A DNA stretch of 64,000 nt, taken from assembly GCA_030644725.1 (NCBI GenBank), contig CP130629.1:1564795-1628794 (forward strand), in the 5' to 3' direction. Numbering within the stretch: the first letter of the stretch is position 1; every line of letters begins with the position of its first letter. Shown here piece by piece: positions 1-8,550 of this stretch. Both the position numbers and the translations under genes were made by a program. This DNA comes from Candidatus Electrothrix communis (GTDB lineage Bacteria > Desulfobacterota > Desulfobulbia > Desulfobulbales > Desulfobulbaceae). Below the pieces are notes generated by a model. That model did not search any database. It saw nothing but the letters and a program-made list of their open reading frames with translations, and was not told the DNA's origin.

Positions 1-84
1 CAAGGATATTTTTACGCCAAGCCGCTCTCCGGCGAAGAATTCCTGAGATTCTCCTCCACATTTACGGCGGAAGATCTCTCCTGA
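1..84 (+). CDS. C-terminal end of an EAL-domain protein (partial)
   Basis: The window opens inside a plus-strand gene. Frame 1 reads 27 codons to a TGA at 82-84. The translation starts QGYFYAKPLSGEEF, which matches the conserved C-terminal end of EAL cyclic-di-GMP phosphodiesterase domains (the usual form is QG-Y/F-x-x-x-KP-x-x-x-EEF). The protein would therefore hydrolyse or bind c-di-GMP. Only 27 residues are visible, so the other domains and catalytic state are unknown. c-di-GMP-family riboswitches also occur later in this window, but no direct link is shown. Confidence 0.6.
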   Translation, partial: QGYFYAKPLSGEEFLRFSSTFTAEDLS

Positions 85-118
85 CCACCCATTATACCCC
101 CCTTACACCCCCATTATT

Positions 119-1633
119 TCAGGAATTTTCTTCAGTAAGTTTTTCTAAACACGCTATCATGCTCCTTCGCACCTGTTCGATCCTTTTCAGCAGATAAGGT
201 TCTGTTGCAGCGTGACGCATATCTTTCATCAGCAGCAAGGTTCCGAAATTCTTGATCCCCGCCTTATCTGCAAGCACATTATGGATCGGGAGCTCAATCC
301 TGAGAAAGGATTCCTGATGATCTAAAAACACCTTGTCTTTTCCTTCTGTTGTCCAGCTAAATCTGCGCCGCGACCGTCCTGTAGCAAGAGCAGCTTGTTG
401 CTCAATAAAATGAAATTCCGCATAATCAAATTCCAACGTCTCTAAGGATACACAGACTGCCTCCCAGAGTGTCTCGGAATCAGAAGCTGAAGCAATCCTC
501 AGCTGATGCTGGAGAAAAAGACGCCGCTGGATACTGATTCCCGTTTCATCGGTCAAATCGCGGGCCCAGGATGCAATATTATGGATATTTAACGAATTAG
601 AGTCACTGAGATAACGAAGCAAACCTACAAAACCAATTCCGAGAACAAAAAAAATCAGAGCCGACGTATCATTCTGGGCATGAACGAGGAGCATGGAAGA
701 AATCCCCAGCAAAACCGTCAGAAAATAGAGGGCCAAGACGGCTCGCCGATGAGTAAAACCAAGCTTGACCAATCGATGATGAATATGTTTATTATCCGGC
801 TGAAACATGCTCTGGCCGTTAATAAATCGCCTGATTGGTGCCCATAAGGTGTCCATCAACGGCACACCGAGGGCAATAATCGGGATCAGCATAGCTGTAG
901 CAACCTGGCCCTTGATCGCTCCCCCGATACTGAGGGCGGCTAGACAATAACCGAGGAAATAACTGCCACTGTCCCCCATAAAAATAGAGGCGGGATGGAA
1001 ATTATAGCGCAGAAACCCGATCAAAGAACCAGCCAAAGCGGCAAAGGCCAGGGCTGCTGTTATTCGTCCGCTCACCATGCAGACAAAAAGCATGGAAAGC
1101 GAGACAAAAAGGCAGATCCCAGCTGCAAGACCATCCAGCCCGTCTATCAGATTAATAGCGTTAATAACAAGCAGGAACCAGAAGATCGTGAGAGGCAGGG
1201 AAAGAAAGCCGATGGAGAAATCCGCCCCGAACGGCGTCGTGACCGTCGTGATTTGAAAACCACAAGAATACACAAATATTGCAACCAGAAGCTGGCCAAA
1301 TATTTTGAATAAAAAACTAAGGTCTCGTATATCATCCAGGAGTCCGAGCAGAAAGATAAGTACTGCTCCGGTGACAAAACAGTGAGGACTGCTGTCAGCA
1401 AGAAGACTCTGAACAGCTGGACTATGCCAGCAAAACACAAGCAAAAACAGAAAGGGAAGGAAGAAACTACAAAAAAGAGCAACCCCTCCTATACGGGGAA
1501 TTTTCCTGCTATGCATCTTGCGGGCTGACGGTTTATCTGTCAGGTCAAGATACAGAGCCAGCTGTCGGACAGCCGGTGTCAGCGCCAAAGAGATCAGGCA
1601 GGCCGCGACAAAAATAAACAGTAGAGTGATCAT
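119..1633 (-). CDS. WecA/TagO-like undecaprenyl-phosphate sugar-1-phosphate transferase with a soluble C-terminal extension
   Basis: This is an integral membrane glycosyl-1-phosphate transferase of the MraY/WecA family. Such enzymes load the first sugar phosphate (often GlcNAc-1-P) onto undecaprenyl phosphate to begin O-antigen, exopolysaccharide or wall-polymer synthesis. The N-terminal ~340 residues show about ten hydrophobic segments and the family motifs: LLDDIRDLS, NAINLIDGLDGLA with its Asp-rich Mg-binding site, and a late HIHHRLVKLG motif. At 504 residues it is about 150 longer than typical WecA. The extra C-terminal part is soluble and resembles extensions seen in some deltaproteobacterial homologues. 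It could prime the polysaccharide made by the locus at 37.8-53 kb, which has no initiating transferase of its own; that link is inference. Confidence 0.85.
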   Translation of the reverse strand: MITLLFIFVAACLISLALTPAVRQLALYLDLTDKPSARKMHSRKIPRIGGVALFCSFFLPFLFLLVFCWHSPAVQSLLADSSPHCFVTGAVLIFLLGLLDDIRDLSFLFKIFGQLLVAIFVYSCGFQITTVTTPFGADFSIGFLSLPLTIFWFLLVINAINLIDGLDGLAAGICLFVSLSMLFVCMVSGRITAALAFAALAGSLIGFLRYNFHPASIFMGDSGSYFLGYCLAALSIGGAIKGQVATAMLIPIIALGVPLMDTLWAPIRRFINGQSMFQPDNKHIHHRLVKLGFTHRRAVLALYFLTVLLGISSMLLVHAQNDTSALIFFVLGIGFVGLLRYLSDSNSLNIHNIASWARDLTDETGISIQRRLFLQHQLRIASASDSETLWEAVCVSLETLEFDYAEFHFIEQQAALATGRSRRRFSWTTEGKDKVFLDHQESFLRIELPIHNVLADKAGIKNFGTLLLMKDMRHAATEPYLLKRIEQVRRSMIACLEKLTEENS

Positions 1634-1735
1634 TCAGATCAGCCTGTTTACACGAGGTTCGATCATTGATCTCTTATCGCGACTATTGAAAATCTCTATA
1701 AAAATACCCCCAACTGGTGGCACTTGGCACCGCTC

Positions 1736-2788
1736 CTAAAATGAAACAGAAACCATTTCACCAAAGGTGATAATGCCTCGAACCATTTCCAGACTCTTGG
1801 CACTCTCCACAGCCTCATCAAAGGTATCCAAGGTGAAACGATGGGAAATCAGGTCAGAAACTATGATAGCCTCCTCCTTGATCAATTGCAGACATTTTTT
1901 AAAGTCAGCCGGGGTGGAGGCGTAGGTCCCGGTCAGCGTAATCTCCTGCTGATGGAGCCAGCGGGGATCTATCTTCACCTCAGTATCTGGAGCTGCACCG
2001 AATATATTGCACACCCCTCCCCTAGCGACCAGCTTCAGGCAGTCCTCAATAACATCGGGAATACCTATGGAAATAATAACAACATCAGCTCCCCGTCCTT
2101 CAGTGATGCGCATCACCTCGTCATGGAGATTACCTGAAGACGAGTTGATCAGGTGGTCAGCCCCCATTTGTCCGGCCATGGACAAACGCATATCAACAAC
2201 ATCAGCCACTATCACCTGGCAACCAGACCATTTTGCCGTTTTCAGGTGCATCAGGCCCATAGAACCGCCGCCGATCACCAGCACAGCCTGGCCTTCTTTC
2301 ATTCTATTAGCCCGGGCTGCAGCAAAGGTGCAGGACAGCGGTTCGGCCATAACGGCATCGTCAAAGGATATCTCATCGTCCAGCTTGATCAGCCCACCGA
2401 TATCAATTATTTCTTTCGGAATCCGTACATATTCGGCAAAGGCTCCGTCCAGACCATGGCCGAGCCCCAAGGATTTTTCACAGAGATTATAGCGTTTCTG
2501 GAGGCAGTAATGACATTTCCCGCAAACCGCCATGGGATAGACCGCAACTGGGTCTCCCACGGAAAACCCCTGAACTCCATCTCCGACATCGCTGATTTCA
2601 CCGGACATATCATGACCGAGGACAGCGGGAAGATCTTCGGTCAGACCTTGGCCGAGCATGGTTTTGACATCTTTTCCGCAAATTCCGGCAACTTTTGTTG
2701 CGACAACAACTTCACCCGGCCCGGCAACCGGATCAGCATAATCTTCAATACGGATATCATCGGCACCGTAAACGACAGCAGCTTTCAT
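1736..2788 (-). CDS. Zinc-dependent medium-chain alcohol/polyol dehydrogenase
   Basis: This is a 350-residue medium-chain dehydrogenase/reductase of the sorbitol/threonine dehydrogenase type, oxidising an alcohol or polyol with NAD(P). An N-terminal GroES-like domain carries the catalytic zinc site (GICGKD, then GHDMSGE). A structural-zinc lobe with four cysteines follows (CGKCHYCLQKRYNLCE). The Rossmann domain has the dinucleotide loop VIGGGSMGLMHL near residue 172. The substrate cannot be read from sequence. The gene stands alone between the WecA-like gene and tRNA-His. The start at MKAAVVYGADD is typical of the family. Confidence 0.85.
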   Translation of the reverse strand: MKAAVVYGADDIRIEDYADPVAGPGEVVVATKVAGICGKDVKTMLGQGLTEDLPAVLGHDMSGEISDVGDGVQGFSVGDPVAVYPMAVCGKCHYCLQKRYNLCEKSLGLGHGLDGAFAEYVRIPKEIIDIGGLIKLDDEISFDDAVMAEPLSCTFAAARANRMKEGQAVLVIGGGSMGLMHLKTAKWSGCQVIVADVVDMRLSMAGQMGADHLINSSSGNLHDEVMRITEGRGADVVIISIGIPDVIEDCLKLVARGGVCNIFGAAPDTEVKIDPRWLHQQEITLTGTYASTPADFKKCLQLIKEEAIIVSDLISHRFTLDTFDEAVESAKSLEMVRGIITFGEMVSVSF

Positions 2789-2930
2789 AATTAAACGGTT
2801 AGGCGTTGAAGGTTCACGAGTGAAAGGCTCCGATTGCAGGAAGCCTTAAGGGAAATTATGTACTCAATAAATAAGATAACCAAAGCAGACTGGAAGTTCA
2901 ACAGAAATTGAGTCGGGCGGGAAAAGCGTT

Positions 2931-2977
2931 TAAAAAAAAGAAAGGCGCTTCAGAACATACATTCCGAAGCGCCTTAT
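2931..2977 (-). terminator. Rho-independent terminator after tRNA-His
   Basis: On the minus strand a 10-bp stem AAGGCGCTTC/GAAGCGCCTT with a 14-nt loop is followed by a run of T residues (read as taaaaaaaag on the plus strand at 2931-2940). It begins a few bases after the tRNA CCA end, so it most likely ends the tRNA transcript. Confidence 0.85.
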
Positions 2978-2983
2978 ATTTCA

Positions 2984-3061
2984 TGGGGTGAACGATGGGA
3001 CTTGAACCCACGACCTCCGAGGCCACAACCCGGTGCTACCACCAGCTGAGCTACGCTCACC
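2984..3061 (-). tRNA. tRNA-His (GTG anticodon)
   Basis: The minus strand folds as a cloverleaf. The acceptor stem is GTGAGCG/CGTTCAC. The D arm is GCTC..., the anticodon arm CCGGG-TTGTGGC-CTCGG with anticodon GTG, and the T arm GTGGG-TTCAAGT-CCCAT. The discriminator is C73 with CCA encoded at 2984-2986. An extra G (3061) precedes position 1, giving the G-1:C73 pair diagnostic of tRNA-His. Confidence 0.95.
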
Positions 3062-3162
3062 ACAATCAAATTTGTTGTGAAGGGCTATATACCCTTTCAG
3101 AAACATTTTGGCAAGAGGAAATTCAAATCTCAATCAAATTCAAATCGAATGCCAGTCAAATT

Positions 3163-3816
3163 TTAGTTAAGTTCCTTGTTACAATGCTTGCATACCTTGG
3201 CCCGGGCCTTGATCAATTCAGCACAATAAGGACATTCACGCAAAAAATTGTTCGTCAGGACTTTATGGATGGTCATATTGATGTCCTGCTCCAGCTGGGT
3301 GTGGGAAAAATCATGATTCCGCAACACCTCAATACAGGAGAGGTCATTAAGCTCGGGCAATAAAGCAGCGGCCCGCTTCCGGTCATCTATATTGGCGGCA
3401 TTATCCGTGAGCAGAAAGAGCACCGGCTCCAGATCATTGGCCTCAACGCAGGTGTCCAGTTTGGCAACAGCCACTTTTTCTGCTTTATATCTGGCGTTCT
3501 GCTCCTTCAAGGCCTCGACATCAACAATACTGCCGGTAAAGGCCGCCGCACCGGCAACCATCATATTATAGCTTTCTTTGCTGTTGGGGATCTCCATATA
3601 ACGATAGGATCCCGAATGGCCGTACTGATTTTCAATGTACTCCCACCCGTTGGTGAACAGGGAGCATTCATTATTAAGACAGATAAACAGAAATTCAGAG
3701 CCCCAACCAAGGCCATCGCCTACGTGCATAGGCGGCGCATAACAGAGGGTGAGCTCTGTATCACAATGGGGACAGGTATGTTTTTCTTCAAGATAGGCAA
3801 GTGCTCTTTCCAGCAT
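3163..3816 (-). CDS. Zinc-ribbon protein of unknown function
   Basis: This 217-residue protein is not recognised as a named family. An N-terminal zinc-binding pair (CPHCDTEL, residues ~16-23) is followed by a second possible Cys pair around LNNEC. The middle contains a short hydrophobic stretch MMVAGAAAFTG. A helical region follows, and the C-terminus carries a classic short zinc ribbon (CPYCAELIKARAKVCKHC). Such terminal ribbons are common in bacterial proteins that bind nucleic acid or serve as structural caps. A GGAG Shine-Dalgarno lies about 8 bases before the ATG. It stands alone downstream of tRNA-His on the same strand. Confidence 0.7.
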   Translation of the reverse strand: MLERALAYLEEKHTCPHCDTELTLCYAPPMHVGDGLGWGSEFLFICLNNECSLFTNGWEYIENQYGHSGSYRYMEIPNSKESYNMMVAGAAAFTGSIVDVEALKEQNARYKAEKVAVAKLDTCVEANDLEPVLFLLTDNAANIDDRKRAAALLPELNDLSCIEVLRNHDFSHTQLEQDINMTIHKVLTNNFLRECPYCAELIKARAKVCKHCNKELN

Positions 3817-3874
3817 ATGTTAACTCCGATAGTGAGATATTATTATGAGTATATTATAAGTATTCGTGACGTAT

Positions 3875-3896
3875 CATTGCCTGCTCACAGGCAATG
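3875..3896. repeat. Perfect 9-bp hairpin
   Basis: CATTGCCTG-CTCA-CAGGCAATG forms a perfect stem with a 4-nt loop in the gap between the zinc-ribbon gene and the tiny membrane ORF. No T-run follows on either strand, so terminator function is uncertain. Confidence 0.5.
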
Positions 3897-3951
3897 CGGC
3901 AGGCAGTTCATGTTGTTGTGCCCCGCTGAACTGCGGGTTCTGCTGCTTGTG

Positions 3952-4053
3952 TCAGGATAGTTCAGTTCCGTTGAATGCACGAAAAAAAAACAGGGTAACA
4001 AGGCCGACCAAAATGAGCAGCAACAAGGTGTCCAGGTTGATTTTTTTCTTCAT
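3952..4053 (-). CDS. Predicted 33-residue single-pass membrane protein
   Basis: This short minus-strand ORF begins with ATG at 4053 and ends with TGA at 3952-3954. It encodes three N-terminal lysines (MKKKINLDT), then a strongly hydrophobic stretch LLLLILVGLVTLFFF, then a short polar tail. The positive-inside pattern and length suggest a single transmembrane helix, as in bacterial small membrane proteins. The Shine-Dalgarno is weak (AAGAG, 2 nt before the ATG), which lowers confidence. It lies in the gap between the TyrA fusion and the zinc-ribbon gene, all on the minus strand. Its function is unknown. Confidence 0.4.
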   Translation of the reverse strand: MKKKINLDTLLLLILVGLVTLFFFRAFNGTELS

Positions 4054-4224
4054 CGCTCTTTTTGATATCAAGATTATACGCTATTTATACGCTCTTTATA
4101 TGCTGTATCGGCCCAAATGACGAACAGCTTTTACAGTTTTTCATGCCGCTGTAAAATTAAGCACGAATCAACCCTGCGTCAACAGCAATATCCCCTTCTG
4201 TATGCGACCTCTTCCTTTATGTAT

Positions 4225-5940
4225 TTAAATAATCGCACCCAGCACCTCATCCACAGCCTTGGCCTGCTCCATACGATTACGGAGAAAGGATTCTGTCAGA
4301 TGCTCGCCGTTCCGCTCCATCAGCCTGCATAATTCCTGAATCCCCTCCTGATCACCCTGATCGGCCACGGATTTCACCCGCTCCAGATTTGTCGCAAAGT
4401 CATGGACAATCTTGCGACTCTCGCCCGAGGTGGACATAATTTCCGCATAGGTCCTCGGGTTTTGGGAATGAACACGGGCCATAGCAAGAATAGGATAGAG
4501 CGAGGTCAAGGTGCAATGAGAAGCCAGATCCTCGGCAGTAATCCCGTTTTCCTCCAAGGTCATGGCCAGGGCCACAGAGATGACTGTGGGCAGCTTTTGC
4601 CCGATACCCATCAACAGATCATGCTTGGTTGCTGAATCCTGATAGATGCTTGCGCCGTGTTTATACAAAAAAGCCTCAAACTCGGAGCAGAATTTTCCGC
4701 TGCGTCCGGTGCGAACCACGATGGCATTTTTATCCTTCATGGTTGCAGCCTGGGGCCCCCAGAGGTTATGGACCAGCATGATCTCCACCCCTGAGCCTGT
4801 GACCTCCAAGGCGCTTTCTATCGTGGTTTCCGACTCGCCTGCCAGCAGGATCAGGGCCTTGCCATCCTCAATCAAAGGGCCATATTGCCGGACGGTGTCC
4901 GCTGTAAAGGAAATAGGCACACAGATCACCACCACGTCAACCTGAGGAATCATCTCCTCCGGCCGAAGCTCCGTGCTCCGCCCGGTCATGAGGGCCTGAT
5001 AGCCTTCATGCTCCAAGCGGTCGGCAAACCAATCGCTCATAGCCCCGGTGCCGATAAAACCAAACGAACCAATGTATTTGGGCCGCATATCCACCCGAGG
5101 AAAACAGCCGAGCAGGCGCATGCTGTTGCGCTGCCCGATAATCCGCTCCTCTATGCAAACGACGGCCTCCTGCATGGCCCGATCTTCTACATGGCCCTCG
5201 GCCTCAATATAAATTTGTAGCTTCTGAGATTTCACGTCATTTTCCGAACTCATGTCCAGAATATTGATGCCGTGGCGAGAGAACTCCCCGAGAATATCCA
5301 CCAGCAGCCCTACCCTGTCGTCAAGCGGTCCGGTGATAAAAGTAGTGGCATCGTAGCCGGTAGGCTGTGCTATATCGCGCCCCAAAACAGCATAACGGGT
5401 TCTATTATGAGGGGCCACCTCTCGCTCAATGATGTGCAAACCCAAGGCATCAAGCAACTGGGCAGTGGCAATAACTGCGTGGTTCCTCAAACCCTGCTCT
5501 TGAATCCGGCGAACAGCCTGTTCCATATTATGAACACTGGTTAGGGCAGCATCAGGAAAGGTTCCGCAGATGTACTCCTCGCATTGACGAAACACAGCCC
5601 GTTTGCCCAGCAATACTTCAATCTCTCCCGCCCGCATATCCGGGGCAAAGACACCAAGGGATAGGTTGGCGGGTAGGACTATATTATCCAGCCAATACCC
5701 CTCTTTCACCTGCTCGAACAAGCGAAAATACTGTTTATTCTCACCTTGACGAGTATTGAAAATCGGGATAACGATCTGATCAACCTCTCGGGTGATAAAG
5801 GCATCCACGAGCCCGCCAGAGTGGGGATAGAGTTTAATCTCCGCATCAGGCGCGTACCGGGTGGTAGCCTGCCAGGCATGGGATTGCTGGGGGCCGAGGG
5901 TGCCGAGGATGCTCTTTTGTTCTGATATTGATTCGGACAT
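4225..5940 (-). CDS. Fused prephenate dehydratase-like / ACT / prephenate dehydrogenase protein
   Basis: The 571-residue protein joins two branches of aromatic amino acid synthesis. Residues ~10-190 resemble a prephenate dehydratase fold, beginning TLGPQQSHAWQA where active enzymes have LGPxGTFS, and ending NRTRYAVLGRD, which aligns with the catalytic TRF motif. Residues ~200-270 form an ACT domain (GPLDDRVGLLVDILGEFSRHG), the usual phenylalanine sensor. From ~residue 290 a TyrA domain starts with the NAD-binding FGFIGTGAMSDW and continues with VCVPIS and MLVHNLWGP. TyrA converts prephenate to 4-hydroxyphenylpyruvate for tyrosine. The dehydratase part may be degenerate because the GTFS loop is altered and TRF reads TRY. 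The gene is monocistronic as far as visible. Confidence 0.8.
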   Translation of the reverse strand: MSESISEQKSILGTLGPQQSHAWQATTRYAPDAEIKLYPHSGGLVDAFITREVDQIVIPIFNTRQGENKQYFRLFEQVKEGYWLDNIVLPANLSLGVFAPDMRAGEIEVLLGKRAVFRQCEEYICGTFPDAALTSVHNMEQAVRRIQEQGLRNHAVIATAQLLDALGLHIIEREVAPHNRTRYAVLGRDIAQPTGYDATTFITGPLDDRVGLLVDILGEFSRHGINILDMSSENDVKSQKLQIYIEAEGHVEDRAMQEAVVCIEERIIGQRNSMRLLGCFPRVDMRPKYIGSFGFIGTGAMSDWFADRLEHEGYQALMTGRSTELRPEEMIPQVDVVVICVPISFTADTVRQYGPLIEDGKALILLAGESETTIESALEVTGSGVEIMLVHNLWGPQAATMKDKNAIVVRTGRSGKFCSEFEAFLYKHGASIYQDSATKHDLLMGIGQKLPTVISVALAMTLEENGITAEDLASHCTLTSLYPILAMARVHSQNPRTYAEIMSTSGESRKIVHDFATNLERVKSVADQGDQEGIQELCRLMERNGEHLTESFLRNRMEQAKAVDEVLGAII

Positions 5941-6053
5941 AACAGATGGTGTTCTTAAAATAAAGCTCCCGCCGGGGAGCCAAGGAGAATAATAATAATA
6001 ATACTCAGGATGTTACCCAGAGGGCTTTCCCGAAAAATAAAACTTTTTTTTCG

Positions 6054-6070
6054 GTAGGGGCTGCCCCTAC
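6054..6070. repeat. Perfect palindrome GTAGGGG-CTG-CCCCTAC at a gene end
   Basis: This 17-bp palindrome shares its GTAGGGGC arms with the longer repeats at 25057-25117 and 53642-53702. Its right arm supplies the TAG stop codon (6067-6069, minus strand) of the AAA-like ATPase gene. Confidence 0.6.
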
Positions 6071-7626
6071 GGCACCTCTGCCGCTTCAATAGAATAATCA
6101 ATCAGGTTGCGCTCCGCTTTGTCAAACCCGAAGCCGACCAGCACAACTTCCCGTTTATCGGCCAGATAAGGGGCATGATATTTTCTTTTTTTAATCTGCT
6201 CAAGGGCTGTTTGCGCCTTGCCCATTTTAAACTCCATCACGTAAATATACCCATCATTTTTGATGACAACATCAGTGCTGCCGAAATTGGATTGAATCTC
6301 ACAGGCTATTTGAACACCGAGTATTTTCAAAACGATATAAATTATTGAATGATAAAACCCTTCATAATTTTTTACTTTCTCCAGCTGCTTAACGGTAATG
6401 GAACTGAACAGAGCCCTGAGGGCGGTAAAAAAACTCTTTATATCATTGCGGGCAAGGGAGTCAACCAAGGTGCTAACAATATAGCTCATTTCCTGGAAAG
6501 AACTGCCTGCATAATGTTCAACAGCAAAATTCAGGAAAGATTCCCGCACCTCTCTATTAGGGAAATCAAGGATATATTTATTCTCTCTATAGTCAACCGC
6601 TTTCAGGGTTAAATACCCTGTTTGAAACATGATGGCTGTAATATTGATATTCTCAATATCGTATTTATTAAACACCGCTTCATCAACCCGGTTATTGATT
6701 TCCTCATTAACCGCTTTGTTATCCTCTTTCAGTCGCTTTACGAGAAATGTCGGCGTGCCTGTTTCAAACCAAAAGTTCCTAAAGGCCTGCTGGTAAAAGA
6801 GGTTGATTATCGAATAGGGATTAAAAACAAAGTTTTTTCCGTCCCAAGAATACCCGTTATACCAGTCAGTAATCTCCCGCATGATCTCCGGCTCAGACTG
6901 TTCAAGGTCCTGACAGAGACTGTGAAGATACGAGGCGTAATATTTTTTTATTTCAGCTGCGGTGTAGCCCAAAAGAGCGGAAAAATGTTTTGATATGGTG
7001 ATATCTGTCAGATGATTCAGATCACTGAAAATGGAAACGCGGCTGAATTTCGACACCCCGGTAAGAAAGAAAAAGCGCAGGTATTTATCCTGATCTTTCA
7101 CGCCTGCATACAATGTCTTGAGTATCTCTCTATTCTCCAAGGCCTGTTTGAACTCGGATTTTTCCAGATAATCAATAATGGGCTTGTCATACTCATCAAT
7201 GAGCACCGCTACCGGGGTCTCTGTACCGATTTTCTGGATTACCTCCAGAAATTGCTCCCCATAACTTTCTGTTTCCAATTGAATATCATGGTGCATAGCC
7301 AGCTTTGCCAAAGCAAGCTCTAAGGCCTTTTCCAGGCCGTGTTCTCTGTAGCTGATCTCTGCGAAGCTCAGTTTGATAACGGGATACTTCTGCGACCAAT
7401 CCCATGTATCATAAATCCAGCATTCCTCAAACAGTGACTTATTGCCGGAAAAAAGTTCTTTAATGGTATCAACCAACAAGGATTTACCGAAGCGGCGGGG
7501 ACGGGACAGGAAATAATATTTGCCGTCATCTATGAGCTTATATATAAGCTTAGTTTTGTCCACATAGATAAAATTATACTTTTTAAAATCAGCTAATTCC
7601 TGTATTCCTAATCCTATCTTTTTCAT
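6067..7626 (-). CDS. AAA-like ATPase with C-terminal PD-(D/E)XK nuclease domain
   Basis: This 519-residue protein belongs to the AAA-ATPase-like/DUF1703 group, which is expanded in many anaerobes and whose cellular role is unsettled. The N-terminal half has a P-loop variant in YFLSRPRRFGKSLLVDTI (residues ~37-54) and a Walker B-like VAVLIDEYDKPI. The C-terminus holds a PD-(D/E)XK-type nuclease core (IQSNFGSTDVVIKNDG... then VMEFKMGKA). No Shine-Dalgarno is obvious before the ATG. Its stop codon is provided by a palindromic repeat. It lies just downstream of the Uma2 gene on the same strand. Confidence 0.75.
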   Translation of the reverse strand: MKKIGLGIQELADFKKYNFIYVDKTKLIYKLIDDGKYYFLSRPRRFGKSLLVDTIKELFSGNKSLFEECWIYDTWDWSQKYPVIKLSFAEISYREHGLEKALELALAKLAMHHDIQLETESYGEQFLEVIQKIGTETPVAVLIDEYDKPIIDYLEKSEFKQALENREILKTLYAGVKDQDKYLRFFFLTGVSKFSRVSIFSDLNHLTDITISKHFSALLGYTAAEIKKYYASYLHSLCQDLEQSEPEIMREITDWYNGYSWDGKNFVFNPYSIINLFYQQAFRNFWFETGTPTFLVKRLKEDNKAVNEEINNRVDEAVFNKYDIENINITAIMFQTGYLTLKAVDYRENKYILDFPNREVRESFLNFAVEHYAGSSFQEMSYIVSTLVDSLARNDIKSFFTALRALFSSITVKQLEKVKNYEGFYHSIIYIVLKILGVQIACEIQSNFGSTDVVIKNDGYIYVMEFKMGKAQTALEQIKKRKYHAPYLADKREVVLVGFGFDKAERNLIDYSIEAAEVP

Positions 7627-7714
7627 ACTGTGATTGCTTGTGTGCTGATTATTTAAACAGTTCCTGACAATCTTCTCTCATTATGTCTCGCCGAAGAGAT
7701 ACGCATCATCCTGT

Positions 7715-8302
7715 TCAGTCCTCCTGAAAAATCTCGCTCAGCTGTATCTCCAGCCCGTCGAACAGGGGCGAGCCGAGCAGGTCCTCCCGATCAAAGATCT
7801 CCGCCCTGGCGTATCGCCCGTCGTTATCAGGCCGGTAGACCATGACTGTCCGGTCAACGGGATGAAACAGCCAGTATTCCCGGACCCCGTGTTGTTCATA
7901 GAGGGCCCTCTTGACCTTCAGATCCTTGGCCGCCGTGGAGGGCGAAAGGATTTCGACAACAAGGTCGGGCGCACCGACACAGCCGCGCTCATCAAGTTTT
8001 TCCCGGTCGCAGATCACGAAAATATCCGGCTGCACAACCGTGGTGACGGCATGATCCTCCGCACTCTCCTCTTCAGGCAGGCGGACATCAAAGGGTGCGG
8101 GGTAGACCTCGCATCCGCTGTTTTGCAGATGCCCGTATAAAACATGAAGAAGCCTGACAAGCACTCTCTGATGGGATCGTGAAGGAGCCGGAGACATATT
8201 CCATGCCTCCCCGTTGATCAGTTCCCACCGTTCCTGATCATCCCAGGACAAATAATCCGCATAGGTGTATTCCGCTTCATATGTCGTTTGAGGTTGCGTC
8301 AT
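7715..8302 (-). CDS. Uma2-family (DUF820) putative endonuclease
   Basis: The 195-residue protein matches the Uma2 family, a restriction-endonuclease-like fold common in cyanobacteria and large-genome bacteria. It begins with a TYADYLSWDDQERWELINGE motif typical of the family. It then carries VQPDIFVICDREKL and APDLVVEILSPSTAAKD, the PD...ExK-like catalytic core, and a conserved VREYWLFHP. The biological role of this family is not established; it is often found near mobile or accessory genes, as here. Confidence 0.85.
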   Translation of the reverse strand: MTQPQTTYEAEYTYADYLSWDDQERWELINGEAWNMSPAPSRSHQRVLVRLLHVLYGHLQNSGCEVYPAPFDVRLPEEESAEDHAVTTVVQPDIFVICDREKLDERGCVGAPDLVVEILSPSTAAKDLKVKRALYEQHGVREYWLFHPVDRTVMVYRPDNDGRYARAEIFDREDLLGSPLFDGLEIQLSEIFQED

Positions 8303-8470
8303 GATAATGCTCTGAAGTTCTGTCTGTGTATGATCCGGTCACGCGCTGTCCGGCCTGCCTGTGCTCCGATATGCAGAAGCAGTTTACCCGCTTCCGAACA
8401 GGAAGGCAACTGTCCGGCTTATTGCTTAAAATACAATCTGATTAAACACGCCGTCTTTTTGCAAAAACAC

Positions 8471-8498
8471 TTGACAAATATGAACAGAGAGATTTAAT
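8471..8498 (+). promoter_or_regulatory. Sigma-70-like promoter for riboswitch copy 1
   Basis: TTGACA (8471-8476) and TTTAAT (8493-8498) are separated by 16 bp. They lie just upstream of the first riboswitch copy. Confidence 0.55.
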
Positions 8499-8507
8499 GT
8501 CGAATTA

Positions 8508-8541
8508 TCATAACTAATGGTACTGCTCAATTGCTGAGCAG
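8508..8541 (+). repeat. Hairpin at the 5' end of riboswitch leader 1
   Basis: CTGCTCA-ATTGC-TGAGCAG (8523-8541) is a perfect 7-bp stem in the leader RNA upstream of the aptamer. The duplicated leader begins around 8508 with a TCATAAC-AATGG block. The matching hairpin in copy 2 (around 9382-9400) is degraded, although the flanking sequence is conserved. Confidence 0.4.
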
Positions 8542-8550
8542 CTGCCTTCG

